A stretch of 7,274 nt of DNA. Origin: DATKZH01 sp964475955. GTDB lineage: Bacteria > Planctomycetota > Planctomycetia > Pirellulales > Thermoguttaceae. Below the pieces are notes generated by a model that was given only the letters and a program-made list of their open reading frames with translations, did not search any database and was not told the origin of the DNA. A program made the position numbers and the translations under genes. Location of the stretch: NCBI GenBank assembly GCA_964475955.1, contig CAYYZY010000289.1, positions 1 to 7,274 on the forward strand, written 5' to 3'. Shown here piece after piece: positions 6,282 through 7,274 of the stretch (position 1 is its first letter; each line of letters begins with the position of its first letter).

Positions 6282-6698
6282 CTACCAATCGGGGAAGATG
6301 CTTCTCCTCCAAACGCGCACGATCCGGTCCCTTTCGACGGCGATCTGCGGATCGTCGGCGGGCAGGGTGCGCATGCGGGCCTCCAGTCTCGTGATCAGCG
6401 GCGTCAGCACCAAGACGGCAGCCCAGGGTCCGAAGGCCCACAGGAAGTCCGAGACGTGCAGTGCTTTCAACACGATCCCGCCGACAAAGCACAGGATCGT
6501 GACGGCCATCAGACCCATCACGCACACGGATCGGTACATATCCCCCGACACGAAACGCTTGAACGCCTGGATGCCCGCCGGGGAACGCAACGCGGGTATG
6601 CGCCCGAGGAAACGTCGCAAGAGGACAATCGACGTCAGCCCGAGAAGGAACGCCGCCGACGGACTCGCAACGAGGATGATGAGCAGCACATTTCGCAT
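6282..6698 (-). CDS. Small three-helix membrane protein, unknown function
   Basis: I do not recognise this 138-residue protein. The start is the ATG at 6698, with GAGG at 6708-6705 (6-nt gap). The frame stays open further upstream, to an ATG at 7130, but that stretch is Arg/Gly/Pro-rich and antiphase to the neighbouring membrane gene, so it is rejected. Three hydrophobic segments are visible: residues 4-27 (VLLIILVASPSAAFLLG and on), 59-80 (CVMGLMAVTILCFVGG and on) and 85-103 (FLWAFGPWAAVLVLTPLIT). The loop at 28-56 is basic (RRFLGRIP, FKRFVSGDMYRS). The tail at 104-138 is charged and soluble, ending RVWRRSIFPDW. It lies 71 bp downstream of the other small membrane gene on the same strand and is probably co-transcribed with it. 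Its stop codon is directly beside the large palindrome. Confidence 0.8.
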   Translation of the reverse strand: MRNVLLIILVASPSAAFLLGLTSIVLLRRFLGRIPALRSPAGIQAFKRFVSGDMYRSVCVMGLMAVTILCFVGGIVLKALHVSDFLWAFGPWAAVLVLTPLITRLEARMRTLPADDPQIAVERDRIVRVWRRSIFPDW

Positions 6699-6769
6699 CG
6701 CAGACCTCAACGCCGCTGTCGCACGCAGCCGGCCGGCGAGCCCCAGTATTCCGCCTTGCCGGGGGCGCG

Positions 6770-7078
6770 TCAAGTCGGCGCGGCGTCCGGGCGGCGTCGG
6801 GCGTGCCACAGGCACAGGAGGGTCGCGGCGGCGGCCAGTTGGAGGATTCCCAGCGCCCAGAAGGGCGTCGTCCAGACGAGCATGGCGCCGGGGTTCGTCA
6901 AGAGCGTGCCGCCCCCTTCCAGCCGAACCACGTTCTCCGAGCCGAGCGCACGCTCCTCGCCCAACATCCAGATGAGCCATCGCATCAGCTCGCTCGACCA
7001 CCAGAGCGTGGCGATCCCGGCCAGGCAAAGCAGGGCGGACTGCGCGAACACGACGGCACCCAGTACCGCGGACCTCAT
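6770..7078 (-). CDS. Small two-helix membrane protein, unknown function
   Basis: I do not recognise this 102-residue protein. The start is the ATG at 7078, with a GAGGGGA ribosome site at 7089-7083. Two hydrophobic segments are clear: residues 5-27 (VLGAVVFAQSALLCLAG and on) and 67-91 (LVWTTPFWALGILQLAAA and on). A short Trp-rich amphipathic stretch lies between them (LMRWLIWMLGEE, 31-42), followed by a polar loop at 43-64. The C-terminus ends in a basic tail (HARRRPD). It is first in a likely two-gene unit with the three-helix protein 71 bp downstream. Membrane composition in only one frame, together with a proper ribosome site, supports a real gene over a shadow ORF. Confidence 0.78.
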   Translation of the reverse strand: MRSAVLGAVVFAQSALLCLAGIATLWWSSELMRWLIWMLGEERALGSENVVRLEGGGTLLTNPGAMLVWTTPFWALGILQLAAAATLLCLWHARRRPDAAPT

Positions 7079-7274
7079 GGCGTCCCCTCTTCGTACGGTC
7101 AGCTTCAGGCGTTTCTACTCGACCGTTCAACCGCCTCGATCAATGCGAGCGGTGCGGCGGCAAGGTCGCTATTGGGGAATTCCCGCAGCGTTCGTTGGTC
7201 GCTCTCCGCGAACAAGCTTCTTTTCGCGGAGCGAAAAGCGACTATCCCGACAGAAGCTGATTCGCTGATCCTAA
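7079..7274. other. Upstream region of the membrane-protein pair
   Basis: No ORF is supported here. It should hold the minus-strand promoter of the two membrane genes, but I see no convincing -35/-10 pair. It contains a 10-bp palindrome GGGAATTCCC (7175-7184) and the inverted repeat at 7199-7234. Confidence 0.5.
7199..7234. repeat. Inverted repeat TCGCT(CT)CCGCGAA / TTCGCGGAGCGA
   Basis: CCGCGAA (7206-7212) pairs with TTCGCGG (7223-7229), and TCGCT (7199-7203) pairs with AGCGA (7230-7234), leaving a 2-base CT bulge and a 10-base loop. The right arm continues as TTTTCGCGGAGCGAAAAGCG. A similar TTTCGCGGAGCGAAAGGCGAC string is one I remember as recurrent in planctomycete intergenic DNA; this was not checked. 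It is probably a dispersed repeat. An alternative is a terminator for a gene to the right of the window. Confidence 0.5.

Noticed and set aside
6282..7130. 282-codon version of the three-helix membrane protein
   Set aside because: The extra 144 N-terminal residues are Arg/Gly/Pro-rich and overlap the two-helix gene out of phase. The internal ATG at 6698 has its own ribosome site and begins directly with a membrane segment.

Overview
The window most likely comes from a high-GC member of the Planctomycetota, probably Pirellulales-like. The main evidence is a minus-strand gene whose N-terminus carries the LEPR-XLL signature (LEPLEDRRLLT) typical of planctomycete exported proteins. Supporting evidence is a dispersed repeat containing ACCAACCCGAAGCGCAAGCG, which reads TNPKRKR in one frame and which I remember as abundant in Pirellulales genomes; that recollection was not checked. 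Coding density is high and the third codon position is strongly G/C-biased, which produces long meaningless antisense ORFs opposite nearly every real gene.

Layout. (1) 1-1609, minus: 5' end of a LEPR-XLL protein built from nine ~48-residue 'ELWKSDGT' repeats; its C-terminus lies beyond the left edge. (2) 1610-2181: a 572-bp divergent intergenic region, with a few small palindromes and no supported gene. (3) 2182-2940, plus: a stand-alone SagB/ThcOx-type FMN nitroreductase. It is followed after 39 bp by (4) 2980-4893, plus: a secreted clan GH-A-like glycoside hydrolase, with a hairpin spanning its stop codon. (5) 4916-6049, minus and convergent: a cytosolic Gfo/Idh/MocA sugar-type oxidoreductase. 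(6) 6050-6281: a repeat island with a small REP-like hairpin and a 138-bp imperfect palindrome. (7) 6282-6698 and 6770-7078, minus: two small unrecognised membrane proteins, probably co-transcribed. (8) 7079-7274: their upstream region, holding another inverted repeat.

How the genes may work together. The secreted glycosidase and the Gfo/Idh/MocA enzyme fit the polysaccharide- and sugar-degrading lifestyle of planctomycetes, but they are on opposite strands and nothing visible ties them to one pathway. The nitroreductase shares an apparent transcription unit with the glycosidase, and the reason is not evident. I see no defence system, CRISPR array, transposase, tRNA or rRNA. The least explained items are the 138-bp palindrome, the unassigned glycosidase and the two-gene membrane pair.
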